Source: Bacteroidales bacterium Phil6
GTDB taxonomy: Bacteria; Bacteroidota; Bacteroidia; Bacteroidales; F082
NCBI GenBank assembly: GCA_002633315.1
Contig: NWBN01000007.1
Span: 55,883-119,882, forward strand
Direction: 5' to 3'
Length of the DNA stretch: 64,000 bases
Shown here: piece by piece, positions 28,108-36,965 of the stretch
Layout: each line of letters opens with the position of its first letter
Position numbering within the stretch: the first letter of the stretch is position 1
Program-made: the position numbers and the translations under genes
Notes under the pieces: generated by a model
What the model was told of the DNA's origin: nothing
Databases searched by the model: none
What the model saw: only the letters and a program-made list of their open reading frames with translations

Positions 28108-29130
28108 TCACAATTCTTGGTCTGAATCATTCAATGCTTCCATAATCTTATTATGGAGTTCATCACACAACTCCGGATTTTCTTCGAGCAAACGTTTCAA
28201 AGCATCTCTACCTTGACCGAGTTTCGTTTCATTATAACTAAACCATGAGCCGCTTTTCTTAATGACATTCATCTCTACACCGAGGTCTATTATCTCACCT
28301 ATCAAAGAAATACCTTCCCCATAAAGTATATCGAACTCAGCTTTTTTAAAAGGAGGAGCCACTTTATTTTTCACGACTTTAACTTTGACTCTGTTGCCGA
28401 GAATATTCTCTCCATCCTTAATCTGGCTTACCTTACGAATATCTATACGCACCGAGCTATAGAATTTCAAGGCATTTCCACCTGTTGTTGTCTCAGGATT
28501 ACCGAACATGACACCAATCTTTTCACGTAACTGGTTGATAAAGATACATACAGCTCCTGTTTTACTTATAGAAGCGGTAAGTTTTCTCATCGCCTGAGAC
28601 ATAAGACGAGCCTGAAGTCCCATTTTGCTGTCGCCCATCTCTCCTTCTATCTCACTTTTCGGTGTCAAAGCGGCGACTGAATCAATAACTATAACATCGA
28701 TAGCACCGGAACGTATCAGATTCTCAGCTATCTCAAGAGCTTGTTCTCCATTATCAGGTTGAGACACCAACAAATTATCTATGTCAACGCCGAGTTTCTT
28801 AGCATAAAAACGGTCAAAAGCATGTTCAGCATCAATAAAAGCAGCAATGCCACCCTGTTTTTGTGCCTCTGCAATAACATGTAATGCCAATGTCGTCTTT
28901 CCCGAACTCTCCGGTCCGAAAATCTCTACAATTCTTCCTTTGGGCAAGCCACCAACTCCCAAGGCATAATCCAAACCTATGGAACCGGTTGAAATGCTCT
29001 CCACTTTTTCCGACTTATGATCGCCAAGTCGCATAATGCTTCCTTTACCAAAGGACTTCTCTATATTTCCCAAAGTAGCTTGCAGAGCTTTTAATTTCTC
29101 CTGACGTAATTTCTCAACATCTTCTTCCAT
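28108..29130 (-). CDS. recA: Recombinase A
   Basis: 340 residues, normal RecA length with no intein. Walker [10 protein letters not shown] (about 69-77), the Walker B region [12 protein letters not shown], loop L1 around the [12 protein letters not shown] segment, loop L2 near [16 protein letters not shown], and an acidic tail. It drives homologous recombination and SOS coprotease activity. No SOS-box could be assigned; Bacteroidota lack the E. coli consensus. The TPR lipoprotein follows at once. Confidence 0.98.
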   Translation of the reverse strand: MEEDVEKLRQEKLKALQATLGNIEKSFGKGSIMRLGDHKSEKVESISTGSIGLDYALGVGGLPKGRIVEIFGPESSGKTTLALHVIAEAQKQGGIAAFIDAEHAFDRFYAKKLGVDIDNLLVSQPDNGEQALEIAENLIRSGAIDVIVIDSVAALTPKSEIEGEMGDSKMGLQARLMSQAMRKLTASISKTGAVCIFINQLREKIGVMFGNPETTTGGNALKFYSSVRIDIRKVSQIKDGENILGNRVKVKVVKNKVAPPFKKAEFDILYGEGISLIGEIIDLGVEMNVIKKSGSWFSYNETKLGQGRDALKRLLEENPELCDELHNKIMEALNDSDQEL

Positions 29131-29264
29131 ATTCTTCTCCTTAATTAATTTAACTTTCTTTTCTTAACGACAAGTAAACCGTTATCTTACATAAAACCTG
29201 AAAATTTCTTGTCACGCAACAAAAATAACATTTTTTACCGTTAGTCCAATCATTTTTACAATTT

Positions 29265-29918
29265 TTATGATTTCGACGTCGCATAATATTCACATATCTC
29301 TCTTATGCCGCAAGTCCGGCATTCAGGATTACGAGCCTTACACACATATCTGCCGTGCAAGATAAGCCAATGATGTGCTTTTGACAACAGTTCCTGCGGT
29401 ATATGGCTCACAAGTTGCCTTTCACAATCCAAAGGATTTTTTGCATTCGATGTCAAACCTATACGGTTAGAGACTCTGAAAACATGAGTATCCACCGGCA
29501 TGGCAGGCTTATCAAAAGCAACGGCGAGCACCACATTGGCAGTTTTACGTCCCACTCCAGGCAATTTTTGTAAATCATCAATATTATCAGGCACTTTACC
29601 TCCAAAATCACGAACCAATGTCTTTGCCATTCCAAGAAGATTCTTAGCCTTATTATTGGGATACGAGATAGATTTGATAAAAGAAAAAATCTCATTCTCA
29701 TTGGAATTCGCCATATCTTCGGCAGTAGGAAATCTCCTGAACAAAGCGGGTGTAGTCATATTGACACGCTTATCAGTACATTGTGCTGAAAGTATCACTG
29801 CAACGACAAGTTGGTAAGGATTCTCATATTTTAGTTCCGACTGTGCCATCGGCATTGTTGCAGAAAAATACTCAATAAAACAGTTGTATTTTTTTTGTAA
29901 ATCCTTACTTTTTTCCAT
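29265..29918 (-). CDS. nth: Endonuclease III (DNA glycosylase/AP lyase)
   Basis: 217 residues. The helix-hairpin-helix LPGVGRKTANVV holds the catalytic Lys125, and PVDTHVFRVSNR holds the catalytic Asp143. The C-terminal 4Fe-4S site has the classic C-x6-C-x2-C-x5-C spacing in CKARNPECRTCGIREIC. Removes oxidised pyrimidines in base excision repair. Located about 130 bp upstream of recA on the same strand. Confidence 0.97.
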   Translation of the reverse strand: MEKSKDLQKKYNCFIEYFSATMPMAQSELKYENPYQLVVAVILSAQCTDKRVNMTTPALFRRFPTAEDMANSNENEIFSFIKSISYPNNKAKNLLGMAKTLVRDFGGKVPDNIDDLQKLPGVGRKTANVVLAVAFDKPAMPVDTHVFRVSNRIGLTSNAKNPLDCERQLVSHIPQELLSKAHHWLILHGRYVCKARNPECRTCGIREICEYYATSKS

Positions 29919-29958
29919 TTTTTAATAAAAATTTGAACAAAATTATACATTTTTTTAT

Positions 29959-29966
29959 TATATTTG
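29959..29966 (+). promoter_or_regulatory. -7 box of the DUF2007 gene
   Basis: TATATTTG, 16 nt before the ATG at 29983. Confidence 0.5.
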
Positions 29967-29982
29967 CTAAAAATTCAACGTC

Positions 29983-30249
29983 ATGGAAAAAGATTTAATC
30001 AACCTGTTTGTGGGTTCTGACATAGAGGCATCTTACATTGCCTCATTGCTTGAAGAAAACGGAATTCCTTATATACTACGCAACACCATGAACGAAGGTC
30101 TTGTTGCCGGTTGGGCATCAGCAAGCCCGGACAGCAGTTGTACTATATTGGTCGAAAGTGACAGTTTCGACAAAGCAAAATCATTATTAAACACCTATAA
30201 CGATACCATGTCGCAATCAGAGTCAAATCTTGACGAAGACAAACACTAA
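29983..30249 (+). CDS. DUF2007 (GlnB-fold-like) protein
   Basis: 88 residues, one small alpha/beta domain: NLFVGSDIEASYIASLLEENGIPYIL, then a variable loop and CTILVESDSFDKAKSLLNTY. This is the pattern of DUF2007 putative signal-transducing proteins. No membrane or export signal. It stands alone. Confidence 0.85.
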   Translation: MEKDLINLFVGSDIEASYIASLLEENGIPYILRNTMNEGLVAGWASASPDSSCTILVESDSFDKAKSLLNTYNDTMSQSESNLDEDKH

Positions 30250-30361
30250 ATATCTTCGTTTGTTGATTTTTTGTTGTTTTTTATTGATTTTTTACAGATA
30301 CAAATATATTTAGTCTTTCGTGGTATAGTTTTTTTTAAGATTTTTGCAAAAAAAATTAAGG

Positions 30362-31591
30362 ATGGCACAGTATTCCTTATCTGAAGTTAAAACAAGAAGA
30401 GACATTAGACAATGGCTTGATTTCCCTGCTAAATTATACAAGGGTGACAAATATTATGTAAGACCTCTTGACAAAGAAGTTGAACATGTATTTGACAGAA
30501 AACAGAACAAATTGTTCCGTCACGGTGACGCTGCAAGATTTTTATTAAAAAACGAACAAGGCAAAATAGTAGGAAGAATTGCCGTTTTTTATGATGAAAA
30601 GACATCAGCCACCTATGAAAAAGAAGAGAACGGACAACGTACCGGAGGCTGCGGATTCTTCGACTGTATTGACGATCAGGAGGCTGCCAACATACTCTTC
30701 GATACAGCAAAAAAATGGCTCGAAGAACGTGGATTCGAAGCAATGGACGGACCTGTCAATTTCGGTGACCGTGACTATTTTTGGGGTTGCTTGGTTGATG
30801 GCTTTACCGACCCTATCTACAACATGCCGTACAATTATCCTTACTATAGCAAACTATTTGAAAATTACGGTTTTAAAGACTATTTCAAACAACTTACATA
30901 CAGACGCGAGATGACCGTCGGAGGTTTTGACCCTATTCTTCACGAAAAAGCCAAACGCGTATATGGAAATCCCGACTATACTTTCGAAATAATAGATAAA
31001 AGACAGATAGACCGTTATGCCGATGACTTCCTTACCATATACAATAAGGCGTGGGGCGTCATACCGGGTACTACAAAACTATCACGACAACATGCCGTAA
31101 ATCTTCTAAATCAGTTGAAACCTGTACTCGACCCAAGACTCATGCACTTTGCATACTACAAAGGCGAACCTGTGGCGTTTTTCCTTATGATGATAGACCT
31201 CAACCAGATTTATAAAGGACTTAACGGCAAAGACCATTTTTTCAACAAGTTGAGGATATTCTGGCGAGCCAAAGTGTCGAGGATATGCGACCGTGCAATA
31301 TCATTGGTATTCGGAGTGGTTCCTGAACATCGTTCCAAAGGCTTGGAAGCCGGACTGATATGTTCTCTCGAGGCTCAGGCTGTCAAGAGAAGATTCAAAT
31401 ATAAAGACTTGCAACTCAACTGGATAGGAGATTTCAACCCTCCTATGCTGAAAATAGCTGAAAGTGCCGGCGCAAAACTGTACAAGACTCATATCACATA
31501 CAGATATCTGTTCGACCGCAACAAACCCTTCACCAGAGCAAAATTGCAGGGCGTGAGAAACAAAGACAAATCAAATCCCAATAATACTTAA
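30362..31591 (+). CDS. GNAT-like acyltransferase family protein
   Basis: About 409 residues, soluble. The first half has RRDIRQWLDFPAKLYKG and a GNAT-like acceptor region (RIAVFYDEK, GFFDCIDDQEAANILFDTAKKWLEERG, GPVNFGDRDYFWG). A second acetyltransferase-like lobe ends PEHRSKGLEAGLICSLEAQAVKRRF. This resembles the large GNAT-type proteins of Bacteroidota with no known substrate. The ATG at 30362 is chosen because the in-frame codon 18 nt upstream falls in the TTTTTGC promoter element. Confidence 0.75.
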   Translation: MAQYSLSEVKTRRDIRQWLDFPAKLYKGDKYYVRPLDKEVEHVFDRKQNKLFRHGDAARFLLKNEQGKIVGRIAVFYDEKTSATYEKEENGQRTGGCGFFDCIDDQEAANILFDTAKKWLEERGFEAMDGPVNFGDRDYFWGCLVDGFTDPIYNMPYNYPYYSKLFENYGFKDYFKQLTYRREMTVGGFDPILHEKAKRVYGNPDYTFEIIDKRQIDRYADDFLTIYNKAWGVIPGTTKLSRQHAVNLLNQLKPVLDPRLMHFAYYKGEPVAFFLMMIDLNQIYKGLNGKDHFFNKLRIFWRAKVSRICDRAISLVFGVVPEHRSKGLEAGLICSLEAQAVKRRFKYKDLQLNWIGDFNPPMLKIAESAGAKLYKTHITYRYLFDRNKPFTRAKLQGVRNKDKSNPNNT

Positions 31592-31603
31592 TATCAACAA
31601 TCA

Positions 31604-31629
31604 GAGGCTGAACAAAACAGCCTCTTTTT
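31604..31629 (+). terminator. Terminator after the GNAT-like gene
   Basis: Arms GAGGCTG and CAGCCTC around AACAAAA, followed by TTTTT. Confidence 0.88.
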
Positions 31630-31645
31630 CATATACTTATATTAT

Positions 31646-31942
31646 TTACACCATATCAAGCAGACTAACAAGTTCATTTTTTGTCGCCACACCTTTTTTT
31701 ATCCACAACAATTCCCCGTCTTTAAAAAGGAAAAGTGTAGGAACAGAATGTATCTTATATTTATGCGCTAAAGTCTTATTGATATCAATATCGACTTTTG
31801 CAATGCGTATCTTGTTTTTAAAATGTTCCACAACTTCAAAAAGCTCGCCTGTCTGTCGTTTGCAATGACTGCACCATTCGGCAAAGAAGTCTATCAAAAC
31901 AGCTTGTTCTCCATTAATTAAATCAGAAAATTTAGTCTTCAT
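31646..31942 (-). CDS. Thioredoxin-family protein with CSHC active site
   Basis: 98-residue single-domain thioredoxin fold without a signal peptide. The active site is AEWCSHCK (Cys24, Cys27), not the usual CGPC. The cis-proline loop is HSVPTLFLF. The change to Ser-His between the cysteines is PDI-like and should raise the redox potential relative to classical TrxA. The start at 31942 (MKTKFSDL) is preferred; the longer frame adds an unlikely basic leader. Confidence 0.88.
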   Translation of the reverse strand: MKTKFSDLINGEQAVLIDFFAEWCSHCKRQTGELFEVVEHFKNKIRIAKVDIDINKTLAHKYKIHSVPTLFLFKDGELLWIKKGVATKNELVSLLDMV

Positions 31943-32156
31943 GTCTGTTGTTATATGTTTATCATGTATTCTCTTTAATAACAACAATAGCATTCAAAAG
32001 TTTCAACCATTATAATGTCCTTTATGAGTTTGTGGACAAATTCTCAAACTGTCTGTTCGTTATGATTTATAAAAATCCATTTAAGATGTAATGAACACAA
32101 TGATAACCGAACAACAAAATTTCTATTTTTCTAATGATAATAAAGTTTTTAAATTA

Positions 32157-32699
32157 TTATAAATCATCAATAGCTGAGGAACGGACTGCATCAGTGTTTA
32201 TCTTATCATAATACATCAGCGAAACAAAATATTTTCCATAATCCCCTTTTTGTAAAGACAATTTAATATCGCCTTTCGTAGTTTCATACAAGGTGTACCA
32301 AGTACATCTATCCATAGACAACTCATGTAGCTTAGAACTGTTAGTTTCAGGAACAGTCGAGCCTTGGAATTGCTCTACCACCTCTGTTGGAACACCATAC
32401 TTCTGTGATAACATGGATTTAAGAAGATTATAATTTTGTTCAAGAGAACTCCAAACATTACATTCAGGAAACAACACACATATTTTACTAACAACATTAA
32501 TTGCATCAAGCGTATATATCAAAACATTACAATCTTTAAAACCGGCAAAATCTCCTTGCAGAACTGCATAATCAATCCCTCCCTCCAAATACTCAAACCC
32601 GGCACTTTTCATTTTCTTTACATACTCGCTTAACGTTCCATCAATTGGAACACCCTTAAATGTCAAATGTTCAGTATCATTTTGAGCAAAAGATACCAA
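32157..32699 (-). CDS. Hypothetical exported protein, copy A
   Basis: About 180 residues from the TTG at 32699. Reading further upstream in frame to about 32741 adds KKSIVTFFVLVVTLVSFAQ, a clear signal peptide, so the true start is probably there. But the expected ATG is replaced by ATA, with ATT before it. The mature domain is mixed alpha/beta with no named family. It starts TEHLTFKGVPIDGTLSEYVK and contains DRCTWYTLYE. It is a duplicate of the gene at 34726-35265 and lies within the repeat. A non-canonical start or reduced expression is possible. Confidence 0.65.
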   Translation of the reverse strand: MVSFAQNDTEHLTFKGVPIDGTLSEYVKKMKSAGFEYLEGGIDYAVLQGDFAGFKDCNVLIYTLDAINVVSKICVLFPECNVWSSLEQNYNLLKSMLSQKYGVPTEVVEQFQGSTVPETNSSKLHELSMDRCTWYTLYETTKGDIKLSLQKGDYGKYFVSLMYYDKINTDAVRSSAIDDL

Positions 32700-32750
32700 A
32701 GTTACAACTAATACAAAAAAAGTAACAATCGATTTTTTTATAATACTAAT

Positions 32751-32909
32751 TTAAAACTGATTATCATTATATTCAAAAAACAAACTCGACAATGCATTAT
32801 TGATAGCCTGACGAATATCATCCATCAGCATCTGTTTCTCCTTGTCCTTCACCGGTACAAGAACATAGCAATTCATTAGTGTCAGCAGAAATGAACTGAA
32901 TTATAATTT
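32751..32909 (-). pseudogene. Fragment of the 35.8-kb lipoprotein gene
   Basis: This stretch matches the last ~50 codons of the gene at 35318-35836, including its stop. A 4-bp insertion at the run near 32820 puts it out of frame, and the 5' part is missing. It is the truncated end of repeat copy A. Confidence 0.8.
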
Positions 32910-32955
32910 ACATAACAGTTAATATAATCATTTACTTCTTCCAAACTTTCAACAA

Positions 32956-33963
32956 TTATTTTTCCCATTTCAATGCTCTGAATCTATCCTGCAAGTCCCG
33001 TAAGCGTTCCATAATCTCATCGAAAGATGGTGCATCGGCATATATGAAGCCGATTTTCAACTGCTTATAGTCCTCTCGTAAAACATTTTCTATACTTGAA
33101 GGAGGAAGAAAAGATATTGTATGTGGAAGATGACGCGTATAATCCAACCCACTCCATGCAGTGAACTTTTTACGATGTGCTACAATATCTTCGTATAATT
33201 GAATATTCTTCATCGCATCCATTGCAAATGAGTGGTCCATCATCTTTACAATATCATACATGTGTCGCGTAATACGTTCGATATGTGTACAGCCGTTTGG
33301 ACGGTTGAATTCCTCATGTAAAAGAAAAACCTTTTCCAAGAATGTCCGTCCGGGCACTACGGTAGGAACTGTAAATATCGGAAATGAAAACTCTTCATTC
33401 GGATAGGTCTCTTCTATCATCGAACGCATTTCTATCTCTTCCGATGGTTCCATGAGTGAACGACAACTTATCTCAACTTTGACTCGTTCAGATATATATT
33501 TCATTTTTGTTTGCAGCACTGAATTATACTCAACAAACAGGACTACAGGGTCAAGGTCGCTGACAGATGTCTCCGGAATTATAACCTTACAACATTCTAA
33601 CAACTCAAACTCTTTTAATCTGTTCTCAACATCGAGCACAAAAATGCTATCGATGAACTTTTTGGAGTCTTTTCGTAATTTAGTCCGCCGGCTTTTAGTC
33701 GCAATATCTGTGAAGCCAAAATATTTAGGATCTATTGCAAGGTCAATATCTTCAGAAAACCTTTCTATCAAACCCCAACCTTTGCTAAGACTCGTTCCTC
33801 CTTTGAATACAAAAGCTGAGGCATACGGTAAAGAAAATATGGCGCGTAACACCATACTGACCCAATAGTCCTTTTCTACAGCATTATCCACAATCCCTTT
33901 ATCCTCAGCAACATTAGCTAATATTGTAAGTCGCTCTTCTTTTGTGAGCATAGTCCAATTCAT
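32956..33963 (-). CDS. AbiEii/AbiGii-type nucleotidyltransferase toxin
   Basis: 335 residues. The N-terminal DNA polymerase beta-like nucleotidyltransferase motif is VFKGGTSLSKGWGLI followed by RFSEDIDLAIDP, the GS/DxD metal site of AbiEii toxins. A long helical C-terminal half follows, also typical. In AbiE systems (type IV toxin-antitoxin, phage abortive infection) this protein modifies tRNA and arrests growth. The ATG overlaps the antitoxin stop by 4 nt. It lies inside the repeat-bounded island. Confidence 0.88.
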   Translation of the reverse strand: MNWTMLTKEERLTILANVAEDKGIVDNAVEKDYWVSMVLRAIFSLPYASAFVFKGGTSLSKGWGLIERFSEDIDLAIDPKYFGFTDIATKSRRTKLRKDSKKFIDSIFVLDVENRLKEFELLECCKVIIPETSVSDLDPVVLFVEYNSVLQTKMKYISERVKVEISCRSLMEPSEEIEMRSMIEETYPNEEFSFPIFTVPTVVPGRTFLEKVFLLHEEFNRPNGCTHIERITRHMYDIVKMMDHSFAMDAMKNIQLYEDIVAHRKKFTAWSGLDYTRHLPHTISFLPPSSIENVLREDYKQLKIGFIYADAPSFDEIMERLRDLQDRFRALKWEK

Positions 33964-34556
33964 AATGCAAGTCTTTGTTTAATCCATTGTGGGGCAATGC
34001 TGTAATCGTATTTGATTTCATCAGGACTGCCATATTTTTCAATGGCTTGTTTTATGATAACAACCTGTTCATCTGTCACGTTATCTTTCCCTAATTCTTT
34101 CATGGCAGCGACTATAAGTGGAAACAAGTCCGTTTTATAGGCAAAATTGCGAGGTGCACTGCGCTTGAATATGATTTTTCGGTTTCCGATAGTAAGTTCT
34201 CGTGATGTGGCATCTGTCAAATAGACAGCATTCATCGTAACCTGTGTGGACAGTCCCAATTTGTTCAAAGCAGTCAATCCACTGGGTATAATACGAGCCT
34301 TATCCTTTTCTGCAATGGCGTATGCTATATCTTCAATAGACGGACGAAGTACACCAAATTTATTACGCAACGGATATAAATACAGACCTTGTGAAAGACG
34401 AATGAGTACTCCCTCTTTCTCTAATCGAGAAAGTGCACGAGTAACTAACCCGTCATTATTCAGATGTGCAAAATCACTCACCATATAAAGCCTGTTAGGT
34501 CCGTTCCTGTCTATGATGCTCCGTATTTCCTTTGTCAGTATTGTCTTCATATCCAC
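33960..34556 (-). CDS. AbiEi-like antitoxin (DUF6088 type)
   Basis: 198 residues. The N-terminal winged helix-turn-helix (LYMVSDFAHLNNDGLVTRAL, LEKEGVLIRLSQGLYLYP) is the DNA-binding domain of AbiEi-type antitoxins. The C-terminal region (IPSGLTALNKLGLSTQV, RELTIGNRKIIFK) is the antitoxin/neutralising part. It is encoded immediately ahead of the AbiEii toxin with an ATGA overlap. Autorepression is likely through the long palindrome just upstream. Confidence 0.85.
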   Translation of the reverse strand: MDMKTILTKEIRSIIDRNGPNRLYMVSDFAHLNNDGLVTRALSRLEKEGVLIRLSQGLYLYPLRNKFGVLRPSIEDIAYAIAEKDKARIIPSGLTALNKLGLSTQVTMNAVYLTDATSRELTIGNRKIIFKRSAPRNFAYKTDLFPLIVAAMKELGKDNVTDEQVVIIKQAIEKYGSPDEIKYDYSIAPQWIKQRLAL

Positions 34557-34570
34557 TATGATTCATGATG

Positions 34571-34578
34571 CAAAGATA
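34571..34578 (-). promoter_or_regulatory. -7 box of the AbiE operon
   Basis: TATCTTTG on the minus strand, 14 bp before the antitoxin start at 34556. Confidence 0.65.
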
Positions 34579-34603
34579 CGATTTTCTATTAAAATAACGA
34601 TAA

Positions 34604-34636
34604 AATGTCCGAAATTCTTAAAGAATTTCGGACATT
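34604..34636. promoter_or_regulatory. 33-bp perfect palindrome upstream of AbiEi
   Basis: Arms AATGTCCGAAATTCTT and AAGAATTTCGGACATT pair perfectly over 16 bp around a single A. It lies about 25 bp upstream of the AbiE -7 box. AbiEi proteins bind inverted repeats in their own promoters, so an operator is the first guess. It could also fold as the terminator of the upstream minus-strand gene, since TTTTAT follows. Confidence 0.6.
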
Positions 34637-34725
34637 ATGAGACAGATTCAATAAAGTTATTGATTTGGATTTAAAATAATGTTATTAGAAATTATAATCA
34701 ATCGTTTACAACAACGAGTAAATTA

Positions 34726-35265
34726 TTATAAATCATCAATAGCTGAGGAACGGACTGCATCAGTGTTTATCTTATCATAATACATCAGCGAAACAAAATA
34801 GTCCCAATCCCCTTTCTGTAAAGACAATTTAATATCGCCTTTCGGAGTCTCATACAAGGTGTACCAAGTACATCTATCCATAGACAACTCAAATAGCTTA
34901 TCATTGTTAGTTTCAGGAACAGGCGAGCCATGGAATTGCTCTACCACCTCTGTTGGAACACCATACTTCTGTGATAACATGGATTTAAGAAGATTATAAT
35001 TTTGTTCAAGAGAACTCCAAACATTACATTCAGGAAACAATACACATATTTTACTAACAACATTAATTGCATCAAGCGTATATATCAAAACAGTACAATC
35101 TTTAAAACCGGCAAAATCACCTTGCAGAACTGCATAATCAATCCCTCCCTCCAAATACTCAAACCCGGCACTTTTCATTTTCTTGACATACTCGCTTAAA
35201 GTTCCATCAATTGGAACACCCTTAAATGTCAAATGTTCAGTATCATTTTGAGCAAAAGATACCAA
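34726..35265 (-). CDS. Hypothetical exported protein, copy B
   Basis: About 179 residues from TTG 35265 and nearly identical to copy A (32157-32699). Differences include the C-terminal GDWDYF versus GDYGKYF. The upstream in-frame codons give a hydrophobic leader (IVTFFVLFVTLVSFAQ) but a TAA precedes it because the A-run has eight rather than seven A's. No ATG is available, as in copy A. It follows its lipoprotein partner by about 50 nt. Function unknown. Confidence 0.65.
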   Translation of the reverse strand: MVSFAQNDTEHLTFKGVPIDGTLSEYVKKMKSAGFEYLEGGIDYAVLQGDFAGFKDCTVLIYTLDAINVVSKICVLFPECNVWSSLEQNYNLLKSMLSQKYGVPTEVVEQFHGSPVPETNNDKLFELSMDRCTWYTLYETPKGDIKLSLQKGDWDYFVSLMYYDKINTDAVRSSAIDDL

Positions 35266-35472
35266 AGTTACAAATAATACAAAAAAAGTAACAATCGATT
35301 TTTTTTATAATACTAATTTAAAACTGATTATCATTATATTCAAAAAACAAACTCGACAATGCATTATTGATAGCCTGACGAATATCATCAGCATCTGTTT
35401 CTCCTTGTCCTTCACCGGTACAAGAACATAACAATTCATTAGTGTCAGCAGAAATGAACTGAATAATAATTT
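34729..35472. repeat. Direct repeat copy B flanking the AbiE island
   Basis: About 745 bp nearly identical to 32150-32909, same orientation. It holds the hypothetical gene and the 3' end of the intact lipoprotein gene, and appears to be the original locus. Confidence 0.9.
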
Positions 35473-35836
35473 CAATTGTATGTCCCAAACCTCGTGCTCT
35501 TTTACCAATTTCACCATAGTTTACAACTATAGTCTCATGAGACAATTCTGATTTCAATTCGGGTAAAATTATAAATCCTTCCTTAATCAAAATTCCCGAA
35601 ATAACATCACTTGGATTAACGCTTTTAGTTGTTGATAAACCATAAATTCCATACATACCACCAAAAGTTCCACCGCTGCTAGAAGTCAATTCTTTCGTAG
35701 GTATAATATATGCATATTTATATTTTTCAATAGAGGCATATTTCATAACAACAGGTGTCTTAAGTGGGGCACAAGCTGTAAATATTATCATCGCAATGAC
35801 AACAACCAACATTTTATTAATAATTCTCATACGCAT
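35318..35836 (-). CDS. Hypothetical lipoprotein of the duplicated pair
   Basis: 172 residues with a lipoprotein signal (VVVIAMIIFTAC). The mature part is rich in Ser/Gly (SSSGGTFGGMYGIYGLSTT) and ends in a helical region (DADDIRQAINNALSSLFFEY). I do not recognise a family. It is followed by copy B of the duplicated hypothetical gene. A truncated second copy lies at 32751-32909. The start may be 35836 or 35830. Confidence 0.7.
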   Translation of the reverse strand: MRMRIINKMLVVVIAMIIFTACAPLKTPVVMKYASIEKYKYAYIIPTKELTSSSGGTFGGMYGIYGLSTTKSVNPSDVISGILIKEGFIILPELKSELSHETIVVNYGEIGKRARGLGHTIEIIIQFISADTNELLCSCTGEGQGETDADDIRQAINNALSSLFFEYNDNQF

Positions 35837-36238
35837 TTTATTATAAAAAAACTCCTATACATTTCAAAAATCGCTATTTACCCAAACATGAAAACAATAT
35901 TGCAAATTTATTTCCAACTGTAAATCCCCACATATCAAACTACATGTCAAGCATTTGAGTTATTATTTTCTTTAATATCTTAAATACTTTTCTTGTTCAA
36001 CTGCAAATTTAAAAATAAAAATGATTTACATTCATAATTAAATAAAAAAATAAACAATACGATATTACATACATGATATTGAGCATTTTTGTCTTGGCTG
36101 AGTAATCATGTCATGGTTTTCTATTCGTTCATATTTTTTACATTTTTTAAGAACAGCAATCTGTTATTATAACATTGACATCAAGTCGTCTGTCGTCATT
36201 TCTTCTCATTTTGATAAAGTTATTCTGAAGATTTTATG
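35837..36238. other. Intergenic spacer
   Basis: AT-rich, non-coding. A frame on the plus strand continues into lolD but lacks a plausible start or protein. Confidence 0.4.
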
Positions 36239-36246
36239 TATTTTTG
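36239..36246 (+). promoter_or_regulatory. -7 box of lolD
   Basis: TATTTTTG, 14 nt before the chosen ATG at 36261. This rules out the longer upstream start. Confidence 0.6.
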
Positions 36247-36260
36247 CAAAAAAAATTAAT

Positions 36261-36914
36261 ATGATTCAGGCAAAAGGCATTTTCAAGTCGTTTGGCAATG
36301 TACAAGTCTTAAAAGGCATTGACATTGACATCACAAAAGGTGAAATCGTCAGTATAGTAGGAGCGTCAGGTGCCGGAAAAACCACGCTGCTGCAGATTCT
36401 CGGCACTCTCGACAAGGCTGACAAAGGGGAGCTATTCATTGAAGGTGTCAATGTCAACAGCATGAATCAAAAAACTCTTGCGGCATTTAGAAACAAAAAG
36501 ATAGGTTTCGTGTTTCAGTTTCATCATTTGTTGCCTGAATTTACCGCTATCGAAAACATTTGCATTCCGGCATTCATTGCAGGAACATCTAAAAAACAAG
36601 CATACGACAAAGCCATGAAACTACTGTCATACATGAATCTCACCCAACGTGCCGACCACAAGCCGTCCATGTTGTCAGGCGGTGAACAACAACGTGTTGC
36701 AGTAGCGAGAGCCTTGATAAACAGTCCTGCCATAGTTCTTGCCGACGAGCCTTCCGGTAATTTGGACTCACAATCTGCAGCAGACCTTCACGAACTGTTT
36801 TTCAACCTCAGAAAAGAAACAGGTCAGACTTTCGCCATAGTGACACACAACAACGACCTTGCCAAAATGGCAGACCGCAGCATACTCATCAAAGACGGTA
36901 TAATTGAATCTTAA
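36261..36914 (+). CDS. lolD: ABC transporter ATPase, LolD-like
   Basis: 217 residues. Walker A is GASGAGKTT, the Q-loop is [15 protein letters not shown], the signature is LSGGEQQR and Walker B is [12 protein letters not shown]. The last two phrases, plus [10 protein letters not shown], are characteristic of LolD/MacB-type ATPases that power lipoprotein release from the inner membrane. No permease gene is adjacent, so LolC/E must be elsewhere. The start at 36261 follows the -7 box and opens directly into the [12 protein letters not shown] fold. Confidence 0.85.
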   Translation: MIQAKGIFKSFGNVQVLKGIDIDITKGEIVSIVGASGAGKTTLLQILGTLDKADKGELFIEGVNVNSMNQKTLAAFRNKKIGFVFQFHHLLPEFTAIENICIPAFIAGTSKKQAYDKAMKLLSYMNLTQRADHKPSMLSGGEQQRVAVARALINSPAIVLADEPSGNLDSQSAADLHELFFNLRKETGQTFAIVTHNNDLAKMADRSILIKDGIIES

Positions 36915-36965
36915 CTCATGCAATAATAAATCTTTTTAATCGTTTTAAGAAAAATAATTTCATAT

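Larger units (their letters stand above)
32150..32909. repeat. Direct repeat copy A flanking the AbiE island
   Basis: About 760 bp nearly identical to 34729-35472 in the same orientation, with scattered substitutions and small indels. It contains the whole 180-residue hypothetical gene and the last ~50 codons of the neighbouring lipoprotein gene. Confidence 0.9.
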
